A stretch of 64,000 nt of DNA. Origin: Curtobacterium flaccumfaciens pv. betae (GTDB lineage Bacteria > Actinomycetota > Actinomycetes > Actinomycetales > Microbacteriaceae). Positions 44,195 to 54,915 of this stretch are shown one piece after another. Location of the stretch: positions 992,001 to 1,056,000 of the forward strand of contig NZ_JAPJDC010000001.1 of NCBI RefSeq assembly GCF_026241855.1, written 5' to 3'. The position numbers were made by a program, and so were the translations under genes. The notes beneath the pieces were generated by a model, which was not told the origin of the DNA, did no database searches, and saw nothing but the letters and a program-made list of their open reading frames with translations. The first letter of the stretch is position 1. Each line of letters opens with the position of its first letter.

Positions 44195-44818
44195 ATGAAC
44201 GACATCATCACCGTCTGCGGAATCGTCGCCACCGAGCCCCGGCACCTCGTCACCGAGACCGGCATCGCCATCACGAGTCTCCGACTCGCGTCGCCCTCAC
44301 GCCGTTGGGACCGGGCAACCGCCGCCTGGGTCAACGGCGCGACCAACTGGTACACCGTCACCGCGTTCCGGTCGCTCGCATCGAACGTGTTCAAGTCCCT
44401 GAAGAAGGGCGACCGGATCGTCGTCGCCGGCCGGGTCCGCATCCGCACGTGGGAACGCGACGGTCGCGGTGGGACCTCGGTCGAGATCGACGCCGACGGC
44501 ATCGGGCACGACCTGGCGTGGGGCATCAGCAACTGGGTCAAGGTGCCTCGACACACCTCGGACTCGGCGGTGACGCCGGGTGTCACCCCGGACGTCGACC
44601 CCCGGACCGGCGAGGTGCGCGGCCCGACCCCGGACGAGCCCGGGTCGGCTCCTGGGCACGACCAGGCCCGGGCGGACGGCGAGGAGTCGGTCGATCACGT
44701 CGAGCCCGACCACGTCGATCGGGACGAAGAACACGACCACGATCTCGACGAGGCCGGTCAGGTCGACGGCCTGCGCGCCCTGGACGCACCCGAGGAGCAC
44801 GAACGCACGGCCGCGTGA
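44195..44818 (+). CDS. Single-stranded DNA-binding protein (OB fold)
   Basis: A 207-residue protein with an SSB-type OB domain in the first 110 residues (ITVCGIVATEPRHLVTETGIAITSLRLAS, WVNGATNWYTVTAFRSLASNVFKSLKKGDRIVVAGRVRIRTWE). The C-terminal 90 residues are very acidic (Asp/Glu/His) but end ERTAA, without the DDDIPF-like tip of the main SSB. Probably a secondary SSB paralogue, as common in actinobacteria, rather than the essential replication SSB. Confidence 0.85.
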   Translation: MNDIITVCGIVATEPRHLVTETGIAITSLRLASPSRRWDRATAAWVNGATNWYTVTAFRSLASNVFKSLKKGDRIVVAGRVRIRTWERDGRGGTSVEIDADGIGHDLAWGISNWVKVPRHTSDSAVTPGVTPDVDPRTGEVRGPTPDEPGSAPGHDQARADGEESVDHVEPDHVDRDEEHDHDLDEAGQVDGLRALDAPEEHERTAA

Positions 44819-44847
44819 TGCCCGTCGCGCGGATCAGTGTCCGACGA

Positions 44848-45570
44848 TCACCAGCGCTGGGTGATCATGCCGATGCCCGCCACTTCGGTCGTGTCCCAGT
44901 TGCCGCCCTTCGGCAGGCCACTCACACGGCCGTCCACCCAGAACGTCGCTCCCTGGACCGCCGGCGAGTTGACCTGGCGTGCCTTCAGGCCGTGGAACGA
45001 GAAGTTCGTGTTCCACGTGCCCTGCAGGCCGCTCACGCCGGGCTTGTTGCGCACCGTGATCTTCACGTTGCGCATCGACGAGTGGACGACGTCGCCGTTC
45101 AGGCGGCCGTTCCCCTCGACGTTGAAGAACAGGCGCCCCTTCAGGTTCAGGCCGACCGCCGCGATCGTGTGGCCGTTCGCGAAGAAGGTCCCGACGTTGT
45201 TCGGGTAGAAGCGGAGTCCGACCGGGGTCACGTTGTGGGTCGCCGGGCCGAGGTAGCCGTACGTGAACTTGCCGTTCTGCACGCGCTCCCAGATGAACCG
45301 CGGCGCACCCTTGCTTACGGTGGACCCCTTGTCGGACTGGATCCCCACGGAGAACGCGTTGTTGTAGGCGTCGTGCACGTTGATGTACGAGGAGTACCCG
45401 GTGCCGGCCCCGCCCTGGGTGATGTTGGCGGTGTACTCGACCAGCGGAGTGCCGTGCGGGGCGACGGTGGCTGCCGATGCCGTCGCGCCGGTGGGTGCGA
45501 CGAGACCGACCGCGAGTGCGACCGCTCCGACGAGGGGGAGTGCGAGCCGGCGGATTCGTGTTGTGGGCAT
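44848..45570 (-). CDS. Secreted protein of unknown fold
   Basis: A 240-residue protein with a signal peptide (RIRRLALPLVGAVALAVGLVAPTGATA, cleavage near SASA). The mature part is rich in Gly, Asn, Val and aromatic residues (VEYTANITQGGAGTGYSSYINVHDAYNNAF, GAPRFIWERVQNGKFTYGYLGPATHNVTPVGLRF, VVHSSMRNVKITVRNKPGVSGLQGTWNTNFSF), consistent with an all-beta, possibly carbohydrate-binding domain. No Cys, no anchor motif. I recognise no family. Divergent from ettA. Confidence 0.7.
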   Translation of the reverse strand: MPTTRIRRLALPLVGAVALAVGLVAPTGATASAATVAPHGTPLVEYTANITQGGAGTGYSSYINVHDAYNNAFSVGIQSDKGSTVSKGAPRFIWERVQNGKFTYGYLGPATHNVTPVGLRFYPNNVGTFFANGHTIAAVGLNLKGRLFFNVEGNGRLNGDVVHSSMRNVKITVRNKPGVSGLQGTWNTNFSFHGLKARQVNSPAVQGATFWVDGRVSGLPKGGNWDTTEVAGIGMITQRW

Positions 45571-45690
45571 GTCCCTGATCCTGATCTCCGTGTGGACGAC
45601 GAGGCCTCTGGTGGAAGGCGAGGCAACCGTACGTCGAAGTGTGCCGATGCAACACCCCTTGTGCGCGTTCCGGCAGCGGGCCGGGTTCAG

Positions 45691-45696
45691 TAGACT
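45691..45696 (+). promoter_or_regulatory. -10 box TAGACT for ettA
   Basis: TAGACT 9 nt before the ettA ATG, giving a leader of only a few bases. Confidence 0.45.
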
Positions 45697-45705
45697 CATC
45701 GAGAT

Positions 45706-47391
<1,686 letters not shown>

Positions 47392-47396
47392 CCCTC

Positions 47397-47876
47397 GTGG
47401 CGAGACTGCACGCTCCCATCCGCATGCGGTGGAGCGACATCGACGCCTACGGTCACGTCAACAACTCCGCGATGCTGCGCCTGCTCGAAGAAGCGCGCAT
47501 CGTGGGGTTCTGGGGTGCGGACCCGGGTGAGGACCCGGACGGCGACCTGCCCGAGCCGATCATCGACGGTCGGCCCGGTTCGGGCACCATGACGGTGATC
47601 GCCGGTCAGCGCCTCGAGTACCTGGAGTCGATCCCGTACCTCCGTCAGCCGCTCGACATCCAGATGTGGATCGGGCGGCTCGGAGGTGCGAGCATCGACG
47701 TCTCGTACGAGGTCTGGTCGCCGGCGGGACAGCACCCCGCCGTCCTGTACACCCGGGCGACGACGGCGCTCGTGATGGTCGACGCGGCGACGAACCGTCC
47801 GCGTCGGCTGACCGACACCGAGCGGGCCGCGTGCGAGCGCTACCTCGAGGAACCGGTGCAGTTCAGCCGGCCGTAG
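47397..47876 (+). CDS. Acyl-CoA thioesterase, 4HBT/YbgC-like hot-dog fold
   Basis: A 159-residue single hot-dog protein. MRWSDIDAYGHVNNSAMLRLLEEARI is the 4HBT signature with the catalytic Asp; VIAGQRLEYLESIPYLRQPLDI and VLYTRATTALVMVD follow. GTG at 47397 is 5 nt after the ettA stop, so it is likely in the same transcript. Its last 14 bp overlap, convergently, the 3' end of tesB. Confidence 0.87.
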   Translation: MARLHAPIRMRWSDIDAYGHVNNSAMLRLLEEARIVGFWGADPGEDPDGDLPEPIIDGRPGSGTMTVIAGQRLEYLESIPYLRQPLDIQMWIGRLGGASIDVSYEVWSPAGQHPAVLYTRATTALVMVDAATNRPRRLTDTERAACERYLEEPVQFSRP

Positions 47877-48726
47877 GCACCCGCATCATGCCCTCCTGGG
47901 CGACGGTGGCCAGCAGCTTGCCGTCACGGGAGAACATCCGGCCGAACGCGAGTCCCCGGCCGCCCTGTGCGCTCGGGGACTCCTGCGTGTACAGGATCCA
48001 CTCGTCGGCGCGACCGTCGCGGTGCCACCACATGGCGTGGTCGAGGCTCGCGCTCTTGACCCCCGGGGTGCCCCAGGCGACGCCGTGCCGCCGCATGATC
48101 GGCTCGAGGATCGACAGGTCGCTCGCGTACCCGAGCACCGCACGGTGGAGCGCCGGGTCCTCCGGCAGGTCGCCCTGCACCCGGAACCAGACCGCCTGGT
48201 GCGGCACGTGCTCGCCCTGCACGTCGACGAACACCGGTCCCTCGACGTGTCGCAGGTCGATGGACCGCGCGGCCCAGGCGCGTGCGACCGGGTGGTCGAT
48301 CGCGGACAGGATCGACGCGGCCGACGGCAGGGACTCCGGGTCCGGGGTGTCCACCGGGTACGGGTCCTGGTGCTCGATGCCGGTGTCCGGCACCTGGAAC
48401 GACGCGATCATCGAGAAGATCGGGACACCCCGCTGGTAGGCCTGCACACGACGGGCCGCGAACGACCGGCCGTCGTGGATGCGCTCGACGCCGAAGGTGA
48501 TCGGCACGTCGATGTCGCCGGGCCGCAGGAAGTAGCCGTGCATCGAGTGGACGTCGCGTCCCTCGATCGTCCGCTGCGCGGCGACGATGCACTGCGCCAG
48601 GACCTGGCCGCCGAACACCCGTCCGCCCGGGGACCAGTGGCTGGCACCGGTCAGGATCGTCTCGCCCGTGCTCGCGCCGGTGTCCTCGAGTCGCAGGGTC
48701 CGCAGGAAGTCGGGTTCGCCGTTCAC
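47863..48726 (-). CDS. tesB: Acyl-CoA thioesterase II
   Basis: A 287-residue double hot-dog thioesterase. Evidence: GASHWSPGGRVFGGQVLAQCIVAAQRTI, VHSMHGYFLRPGDIDVPITFGVERIHDGRSFAARRVQAYQ, and the second half with DHAMWWHRDGRADEWILYTQESPSAQGGRGLAFGRMFSRDG, where the Asp/Ser-Thr/Gln triad of TesB enzymes lies. Start GTG at 48726 chosen: TAGACT sits exactly 7 nt upstream. Confidence 0.92.
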   Translation of the reverse strand: MNGEPDFLRTLRLEDTGASTGETILTGASHWSPGGRVFGGQVLAQCIVAAQRTIEGRDVHSMHGYFLRPGDIDVPITFGVERIHDGRSFAARRVQAYQRGVPIFSMIASFQVPDTGIEHQDPYPVDTPDPESLPSAASILSAIDHPVARAWAARSIDLRHVEGPVFVDVQGEHVPHQAVWFRVQGDLPEDPALHRAVLGYASDLSILEPIMRRHGVAWGTPGVKSASLDHAMWWHRDGRADEWILYTQESPSAQGGRGLAFGRMFSRDGKLLATVAQEGMMRVPTAG

Positions 48727-48733
48727 GCTGTGC

Positions 48734-48739
48734 AGTCTA
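48734..48739 (-). promoter_or_regulatory. -10 box TAGACT for tesB, probable leaderless start
   Basis: Minus-strand TAGACT exactly 7 nt before GTG. Confidence 0.5.
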
Positions 48740-48801
48740 CGAACGGCTGCCCGCCGCCGTCGCAGGTCGTCGCGCCCAGGCTGCGCGGCGCCGATGGCCG
48801 G

Positions 48802-48807
48802 TAGGAT
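48802..48807 (+). promoter_or_regulatory. -10 box TAGGAT
   Basis: 10 nt before the ATG at 48818. Confidence 0.35.
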
Positions 48808-48817
48808 CGGGGACGAC

Positions 48818-49519
48818 ATGGGCAACTCGTTCACGCTTCCCGACGCCGCCTCACTCGGTGACCTCCGCACGTACCTCGGACGTGCCGCTCGGATCGAGGA
48901 CGGCTCGGTCCGGCTCATCGCCGACTCCGGCGTCCTGGCCGTCTACACGGCGATCCTCTACCCGCTCGGGCTGCTCGACGAACTGCCGACGGTGCTCGGG
49001 CTCCGCACGTTCTCGCTCACCGAGCCCGCGTCGATCGACACCGTGGTCCCGCTGCAGTCGCTCCTCGAGCGCCTCCGCCTGCTGGCCGAGGCGCAGGACG
49101 CCGAACACGCCGAGGGTGCCGACCCGACGCGGGCCACCCCGATCGAGGTCGAGCTGCCGCACGAGGTGCACACCGTGACGTGGGCGGCCATCTCCCCGCC
49201 CCGTGGTGGCTGGGTCCCGCTGCCGGACGTCTCCCCGGAACTCCTCCGCCGGGCCACCCGCGACGGCATCGCCGAGGTCGCCGACGCGGTGCCGTCCAAC
49301 TCGGGCGAGGCCATCGTCCGGCGGATCCGTGCCGAGGTCTGGGGCCGACCGGTCCCGGGCGTCGAACACCTGCCCGCCGGTGCGGGCTTCGCGGGCGAGA
49401 GCCTCGGGTTCCTCGGGCACGACCCGGTCCGCCTGTTCGAGACGGGGCCGTGGAGCCGACTCACGACCTCGCGCGGCCACGTGCTCGTGAAGCGCCGCGC
49501 CTGGACCCTGAGCTCCTAG
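48818..49519 (+). CDS. Conserved actinobacterial hypothetical protein
   Basis: A 233-residue soluble protein (MGNSFTLPDAASLGDLRTYLGRAARIEDGSVRLIADSGVLAVYTAILYPLGLLDELPTVLGLRTF...) with steady codon use. The middle is acidic (AEAQDAEHAEGADP); the end is basic (SRGHVLVKRRAWTLSS). Well formed through 700 bp, so a real gene. The family is familiar in Microbacteriaceae but has no known function. Confidence 0.7.
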   Translation: MGNSFTLPDAASLGDLRTYLGRAARIEDGSVRLIADSGVLAVYTAILYPLGLLDELPTVLGLRTFSLTEPASIDTVVPLQSLLERLRLLAEAQDAEHAEGADPTRATPIEVELPHEVHTVTWAAISPPRGGWVPLPDVSPELLRRATRDGIAEVADAVPSNSGEAIVRRIRAEVWGRPVPGVEHLPAGAGFAGESLGFLGHDPVRLFETGPWSRLTTSRGHVLVKRRAWTLSS

Positions 49520-49571
49520 CGACGACGCCGACGTCGGCGACGCCGCCCGGCCGCCGTGGTTGGCTGGCCGC

Positions 49572-50414
49572 ATGCACGTCTTCCTCACCGGCGCGTCCGG
49601 CTACATCGGCTCCTCCGTCCTCCGCTCCCTCGTGGCCCACGGCGACGAGGTGACCGCGCTCGTCCGGTCCGACGAGAAGGCCCAGCACGTCCGTGACGCC
49701 GGTGGTCGGGCACTGGTCGGCGACGTCACCGACACCGACGTCGTCGAACGGCTGCTGCACGAGAGCGACGGTGTGGTCCACACGGCATCGGCGCCCGGCG
49801 TCGACCCGGACTTCATCGGCACCGCGATCGGTGCCCTGGCCGGCACACCGAAGCCGTTCGTGCACACCGGTGGGATCTTCACCTTCGGCGACTCGACGGA
49901 CATCTCCGAGCAGTCGCCGCTCGACCCGCCGGCGTTGACCGCCTGGCGCGGACCGAACGAGGCCCTGCTGCGGGCGAGCGACGTGCGGAGCACCATCGTC
50001 GCCCCCGGCATCGTGTACGGGCGCGGCACCGGCATCCCGGCGATGTTCGTCAGCGACGGCGAGCAGCCGGTGCGGCTGGTGGGCGACGGCTCCCAGCGGT
50101 GGACGACGGTGCACGTCGACGACCTCGGCGAGCTCTACGTCCTCGCGCTGCACCGCGGCGAGCCCGACGGGTACATCGTCGCCGCGACCGGGGACAACCC
50201 GACCGTCCGTCAGGTCGCCGAGGCCGGGGCCCACGGTGCACCGGTCGTCGCCGAGAGCGCCGACGCGAGCCGGGATCGGCTCGGACGGGACTACGCCGAC
50301 GCCCTGCTGCTGCACCAGGAGGCGTCCGGCGCACACGCCCGGTCGGCCTTCGGCTGGCGTCCGTCGCGGCCGTCCCTGGTCGAGGACCTCACCTCCGGCT
50401 CGTACGTGCGCTGA
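49572..50414 (+). CDS. NAD(P)-dependent SDR/epimerase family protein
   Basis: A 280-residue atypical short-chain dehydrogenase. Rossmann motif GASGYIG (residues 7-13), DVTDTDVV, then HTGGIFTFGDS and APGIVYGRG in the substrate-binding part, and a WTTVHVDDLGELYVLAL segment typical of the extended NAD-dependent epimerase/dehydratase branch. The usual YXXXK catalytic pair is not evident, so it may be an NmrA-like or reduced-activity member. Followed by a perfect 48-bp palindromic terminator. Confidence 0.82.
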   Translation: MHVFLTGASGYIGSSVLRSLVAHGDEVTALVRSDEKAQHVRDAGGRALVGDVTDTDVVERLLHESDGVVHTASAPGVDPDFIGTAIGALAGTPKPFVHTGGIFTFGDSTDISEQSPLDPPALTAWRGPNEALLRASDVRSTIVAPGIVYGRGTGIPAMFVSDGEQPVRLVGDGSQRWTTVHVDDLGELYVLALHRGEPDGYIVAATGDNPTVRQVAEAGAHGAPVVAESADASRDRLGRDYADALLLHQEASGAHARSAFGWRPSRPSLVEDLTSGSYVR

Positions 50415-50466
50415 GACGCGCTGTCCGAAGACGCCGGCGTCCCGCGGGCACGAGAACGCGGGGACC

Positions 50467-50514
50467 GGCGGACGGGAGGCCCGTGGCGGCGCCGCCACGG
50501 GCCTCCCGTCCGCC
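50467..50514. terminator. 48-bp perfect palindrome terminator
   Basis: Perfect inverted repeat, arms GGCGGACGGGAGGCCCGTGG on, centre GGCGCC, between convergent genes. Same family as 9774. Confidence 0.8.
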
Positions 50515-50554
50515 ACGGGCGGTGTCCACCGCGCCGGCGTCGCGCCGGCGCGCG

Positions 50555-51076
50555 TCAGTCGAAGGTGTTCGTCATCGCGTGGGCGGCGCGGTCGAGGTAG
50601 CCCCAGAGCTCGGCTTCGTCGAGGGGTGCGAGCTCGAGCGACTCGACCGCGTCGTGCATGTGGTGGAGCCAGCGTTCCCGGGCCTCGGAGGTGATCCGGA
50701 ACGGGTTGTGCCGCATCCGCAGGCGGGGGTGCCCGCGCTGTTCGCTGTAGGTGCCCGGGCCGCCCCAGTACTGCTGCAGGAAGGCGGAGAGGCGCCAGAT
50801 CGCACCCTCGAGGTCGTCGGCCGGGTACATCGGCCAGATGACCTCGTCCTGCTGCACGCCCTCGTAGAAGCGCCGGACGAGCCGGTCGAAGGTGGGGGCA
50901 CCGCCGATCCGCTCGTACAGCGAACCCGTGGCCGAAGCGCCGTGCTCGCCGACGCGCAGGGTGATCGGCTGCGCCGGGACACCGACCGAGCCTGTCATGC
51001 CGGGGGAGCCGGGCATGCCGAGCGAGCCGCGCGCTCCGGGCCCGCCCGTGCCGCTCGGGGGTGTGGGGTCGGTCAT
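50555..51076 (-). CDS. Truncated hemoglobin, group II, with Gly/Pro-rich tail
   Basis: A 173-residue protein. Residues 1-50 are a Pro/Gly/Met-rich extension; the globin follows: SLYERIGGAPTFDRLVRRFYEGVQQDEVIWPMYP, FLQQYWGGPGTYSEQRGHPRLRMRHNPFRI, where the histidine in MRHNPF is the proximal heme ligand and the Trp of YWGGP matches the group II pattern (G8 Trp region). Members bind oxygen or NO for detoxification or redox. Start ATG overlaps the mscS stop by 4 bp. Confidence 0.92.
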   Translation of the reverse strand: MTDPTPPSGTGGPGARGSLGMPGSPGMTGSVGVPAQPITLRVGEHGASATGSLYERIGGAPTFDRLVRRFYEGVQQDEVIWPMYPADDLEGAIWRLSAFLQQYWGGPGTYSEQRGHPRLRMRHNPFRITSEARERWLHHMHDAVESLELAPLDEAELWGYLDRAAHAMTNTFD

Positions 51077-52140
51077 CGGGGGTCCTTCCCGCTGTCGGGG
51101 TCGTCCGTGCGGATCGGCTGCCCGAGGATGTTGCGCTTGGTCCGCCGGGGCTTCGTGGGCGCCGGGGTCGGCTGGGTCCGGACGGTGCGCAGGCCGTTGA
51201 TCGAGGTGGCGTTCTCCCAGCCCTCGGGCATGATCATCGCCATCGCGGGCAGGGTGATGCCGAGTTCGTCGACGGCGTGCTTCAGGCGGGTGCGGAGCTC
51301 CCGGCCGACGACGTCGAGCTCGGACGCGCGGGTCTTCACGACCAGGCGGAAGACCATGCCGGCGTCGGTGATCGACTGCAGCCCCCAGATCTCGGGCTTC
51401 TCGACGATCCGCTGTCGCCAGCGGGACTCCTGCGACATCGTGACGGCGGCCTTGAGCAGGGCGTCCTGCACGGCGTCGATGTCGGTGTCGTAGGGCACGG
51501 TGATGTCGACGAGCACGCGCGACCAGCCCTGCGACAGGTTGCCGACGCGCAGGATCTGGCCGTTCGGCACGAACCACAGGATCCCGTTCACGTCGCGGAT
51601 CTGCATGACGCGCAGCCCGACGTTCTCGACGACGCCCGTGGCCTGACCGGTGTCGACGACGTCACCGACGCCGGCCTGGTCCTCGAGGATCATGAAGACG
51701 CCGGACAGCAGGTCCTTGACGATCGACTGGGCGCCGACGGCGAGACCCGCTGCGACGAGCGATGCCCCGCCGACGATGCCGACTGCGGCATTCGGGATCG
51801 CGACCGGGATGATGATCGCCAGCGCGATGACGACGACGATGACCGTCGCCAGGTTCTCGAGCACACTGCCCAGCGTCCGGGTCCGCTGCACGACCCGGGC
51901 GGTCTGCACGGGTGAGGCGATGAGCGCCTGGGTGTCCTCAGCGCCCTGGCGCTTTTTGACACCGTTCACGACCCGGTCGACGACCTGCTTGATCATGCGC
52001 CGCAGGAACACGCGCACGAGGATCGCCGCGAGGATCGTGATGACGATCGTGATCGGGATGTGCCACGCGTCGACGAACTGGGTGAAGGTGTTGGACGCCC
52101 ACTTCGGGACGTCGGTGGTGTCTGCTGCAGCCAGGTTCAT
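51073..52140 (-). CDS. MscS-family mechanosensitive ion channel
   Basis: A 355-residue channel. Membrane helices near residues 28-50, 90-115 and 120-145, with GGASLVAAGLAVGAQSIVKDLLSGVFMILEDQAGVGDVV, the pore-lining TM3 with its Gly/Ala pattern and the start of the beta domain, typical of MscS. The C-terminal tail is basic (KPRRTKRN). Opens on membrane tension to release solutes in osmotic downshock. First gene of the pair with the globin. TAGCAT lies 9 nt before the ATG. Confidence 0.93.
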   Translation of the reverse strand: MNLAAADTTDVPKWASNTFTQFVDAWHIPITIVITILAAILVRVFLRRMIKQVVDRVVNGVKKRQGAEDTQALIASPVQTARVVQRTRTLGSVLENLATVIVVVIALAIIIPVAIPNAAVGIVGGASLVAAGLAVGAQSIVKDLLSGVFMILEDQAGVGDVVDTGQATGVVENVGLRVMQIRDVNGILWFVPNGQILRVGNLSQGWSRVLVDITVPYDTDIDAVQDALLKAAVTMSQESRWRQRIVEKPEIWGLQSITDAGMVFRLVVKTRASELDVVGRELRTRLKHAVDELGITLPAMAMIMPEGWENATSINGLRTVRTQPTPAPTKPRRTKRNILGQPIRTDDPDSGKDPR

Positions 52141-52215
52141 ATCCGGTCGATGCTAAGCGGCGGGGCCTCGGCGTCCCTGGAGGAACACCAAGACCCCGCC
52201 GGATCAGAGCAGGGG

Positions 52216-54795
52216 TCAGGCGTCGGCGGCCTGGACCCGGAGCGCGCGTTCGGTGCCCGCGAGGCTCTCGGAGACGATGCGGCGCAGCGCCGGCGTCTCC
52301 GGGTGCTCCTCGAGCCACGCGGCGGCGGCGTCACGGAGCTCGGCCGAGGCGAGCGGCGCCGGGTAGAGGCCCGAGACGATGGTGTCCGCCATGTGGTAGC
52401 TGCGCTCGGCCCAGATGCGCGTGAGCACCTCGAAGTACTTCGGTACGAGGCCCTCGAGCAGCACCGGGCTGTTCACGTGCTGGAACCCGACCGTCGTCTG
52501 GCGCACGATGGCGTTCGGCAGCTCGGACGAGTCGACCAGCGACGAGAACGCCGCCAGCTTGCCCTCGGCCGTGGGGATCGTGGCCCGGGCGCGGGCCGCG
52601 GCCTGCTCGCCCGACGCGGTCTTGTCCGCGGCGAGCTCGGCGTCGATCTCGGCGTTGTCCGCAGCACCCGCGAGCACGAGGCCCTCGAGCAGCTCCCAGC
52701 GCAGGTCCGTGTCGATCTCGAGGCCCTGGAGCGTGACCGATCCGTCGCGGAGACCCTGCAGGGTCGCGACGTGCTCGGGCGTGGACGGGATCTGCGCGAA
52801 GAACTTCACGAACTGGAACTGCGCGTCCGAGCCGGCCTCGGCCGAGGACGCGAGCTGCCAGAGCGTGTCGCCGACGGTGCGGACCGTGGCCTCGACCGAA
52901 CCCGGTGCCACGTAGTTGCGTGCGGTGAGCAGCAGCTGCGAGAGCGTCGTGCGGATGGTCGTCGACTCGGTCTCGGTCGCGATGTTGCCCAGCACGAGGC
53001 GGACGTAGTCGCTGGCCGGGGATTCGGCGTCGCGCGTGGCGTCCCACACGGAACCCCAGACGATCGAGCGGGCGAGCGGGTTCGCGATCGATGCGAGGTG
53101 CTCGATCGCGGTGCGCCGGGAGTGCTCGTCGAGACGGATCTTGGCGTAGGCCAGGTCGTCGTCGTTCAGCAGCACGAGGTCGCCGCGCTGGACGCCGACG
53201 AGCTCGGGCACCTCGGTGCGGGCCCCGTCGACGTCGATCTCGACGCGGTGGACCCGCTCGAGCTTGCCGCCGGCCGAGGCCGTGTCGGCACCGAACGGCG
53301 CGGACTCGTCGTTCCGGAAGGCGTACACGCCGATCGCCAGACGGTGCGGGCGCAGCGTCGGGTAGTCGGCGGGGGCTTCCTGCAGGACGGTGAACGACGT
53401 GATGACACCGGACTCGTCGGTCTCGATCTCGGGACGCAGGGTGTTGACGCCCGCGGTCTCGAGCCAGAGCTTCGACCACTCGGTCAGCTCACGGCCACTC
53501 GTCGCCTCGAGCTCGACGAGCAGGTCGCGGAGCTCGGTGTTCGAGTGGTGGTGCTTCTTGAAGTAGGCGGAGACACCCGCGAAGAACGCGTCGATGCCGA
53601 CCCAGGCGACGAGCTGCTTGAGGACCGAGCCGCCCTTCGCGTAGGTGATGCCGTCGAAGTTGACCTGGACGTCTTCGAGGTCGTTGATCGTCGCGACGAT
53701 CGGGTGCGTCGAGGGGAGCTGGTCCTGGCGGTAGGCCCAGGACTTCTCCATCGCCTGGAACGTGGTCCAGGCCTCGGTCCACTCGGTGGCTTCAGCCGTG
53801 GCGATCGTGGAGGCCCACTCGGCGAAGGACTCGTTGAGCCACAGGTCGTTCCACCACTTCATGGTGACCAGGTCGCCGAACCACATGTGGGCGAGCTCGT
53901 GCAGGATCGTGACGACCCGGCGCTCCTTGATCGCGTCGGTGACCTTCGACCGGAACACGTAGGTCTCGGTGAAGGTGACCGCGCCGGCGTTCTCCATCGC
54001 ACCGGCGTTGAACTCCGGCACGAACAGCTGGTCGTACTTGTCGAAGGGGTAGGCGACGTCGAACTTCTCCTCGAAGTACGCGAAGCCCTTCTTCGTGATG
54101 TCGAACACGTACTCGGGGTCGAGGTACGAGGCGAGCGACTTGCGCGCGAACACACCGAGCGGGATCGTCCGGCCGTCGCGGCTGGTCAGCTCGTCGCGCA
54201 CGACCTCGTACGGGCCGGCGACGAGCGCGGTGATGTAGCTCGAGATGCGCGCGGTGGGCGGGAAGGCCCAGGTCGCGACGTCGCCGTCGACGTGCGGCTC
54301 CGGCGTGGGGGAGTTCGATACGACCTGCCACCGCGACGGCGCCGTCACGGTGAAGGAGAACTCGGCCTTCAGGTCGGGCTGCTCGAACACCGCGAACATG
54401 CGGCGCGAGTCGGGGACCTCGAACTGGGAGTACAGGTACACCTCGTCGTCCACCGGGTCGACGAAGCGGTGCAGGCCTTCACCGGTGTTCGTGTACAGCG
54501 CGTCGCTGACGACCACGAGCTCGTTCTGCTCCTGCAGGTCGTCGAGCCGGATGCGCACGCCGTCGTTCACCGCGGCGACGTCGAGCGCCGTGCCGTTCAG
54601 CGTGATCGAGTGCACGGTCTTCGTGATGGCGTCGATGAAGGTCGATGCGCCGGCGGTGGCGGTGAAGCGGACCCGCGTGGTGCTGCCGAAGCTGTCGGCG
54701 CCGCGGGTCAGGTCGAGCTCGACGTCGTACGTCTGCACGGCGACGACGGCCGCGCGCTCCTGGGCTTCGATTCGGGTGAGGTTCTCTCCGGGCAC
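52216..54795 (-). CDS. pepN: Aminopeptidase N
   Basis: An 859-residue M1 zinc metallopeptidase. Substrate motif GAMEN (about 268), zinc motif HELAHMWFGDLVTMKWWNDLWLNESFAEW (HEXXH-18-E, about 297-320), and the C-terminal ERAP-like helical domain. Length and order match actinobacterial PepN (M1 of the TIGR02412 type). GTG at 54795 chosen (VPGENLTRIEA) because homologues start there and GGAG lies 8 nt upstream; an in-frame ATG at 54807 is the alternative. Cytosolic peptide turnover. Confidence 0.96.
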   Translation of the reverse strand: MPGENLTRIEAQERAAVVAVQTYDVELDLTRGADSFGSTTRVRFTATAGASTFIDAITKTVHSITLNGTALDVAAVNDGVRIRLDDLQEQNELVVVSDALYTNTGEGLHRFVDPVDDEVYLYSQFEVPDSRRMFAVFEQPDLKAEFSFTVTAPSRWQVVSNSPTPEPHVDGDVATWAFPPTARISSYITALVAGPYEVVRDELTSRDGRTIPLGVFARKSLASYLDPEYVFDITKKGFAYFEEKFDVAYPFDKYDQLFVPEFNAGAMENAGAVTFTETYVFRSKVTDAIKERRVVTILHELAHMWFGDLVTMKWWNDLWLNESFAEWASTIATAEATEWTEAWTTFQAMEKSWAYRQDQLPSTHPIVATINDLEDVQVNFDGITYAKGGSVLKQLVAWVGIDAFFAGVSAYFKKHHHSNTELRDLLVELEATSGRELTEWSKLWLETAGVNTLRPEIETDESGVITSFTVLQEAPADYPTLRPHRLAIGVYAFRNDESAPFGADTASAGGKLERVHRVEIDVDGARTEVPELVGVQRGDLVLLNDDDLAYAKIRLDEHSRRTAIEHLASIANPLARSIVWGSVWDATRDAESPASDYVRLVLGNIATETESTTIRTTLSQLLLTARNYVAPGSVEATVRTVGDTLWQLASSAEAGSDAQFQFVKFFAQIPSTPEHVATLQGLRDGSVTLQGLEIDTDLRWELLEGLVLAGAADNAEIDAELAADKTASGEQAAARARATIPTAEGKLAAFSSLVDSSELPNAIVRQTTVGFQHVNSPVLLEGLVPKYFEVLTRIWAERSYHMADTIVSGLYPAPLASAELRDAAAAWLEEHPETPALRRIVSESLAGTERALRVQAADA

Positions 54796-54903
54796 GCAAC
54801 GCTCCATCTTCGCTGGGGACGCGGACGATCGGTGTCCGCGTACGGGGCCCCGGACGGCGTCGTGCGCCGGCGGGACGATGGGTTCCAGCCTAGCGACGCC
54901 GCG

Positions 54904-54909
54904 TACGCT
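54904..54909 (+). promoter_or_regulatory. -10 box TACGCT, probable leaderless start
   Basis: 6 nt before the GTG at 54916. Confidence 0.4.
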
Positions 54910-54915
54910 CGGATC

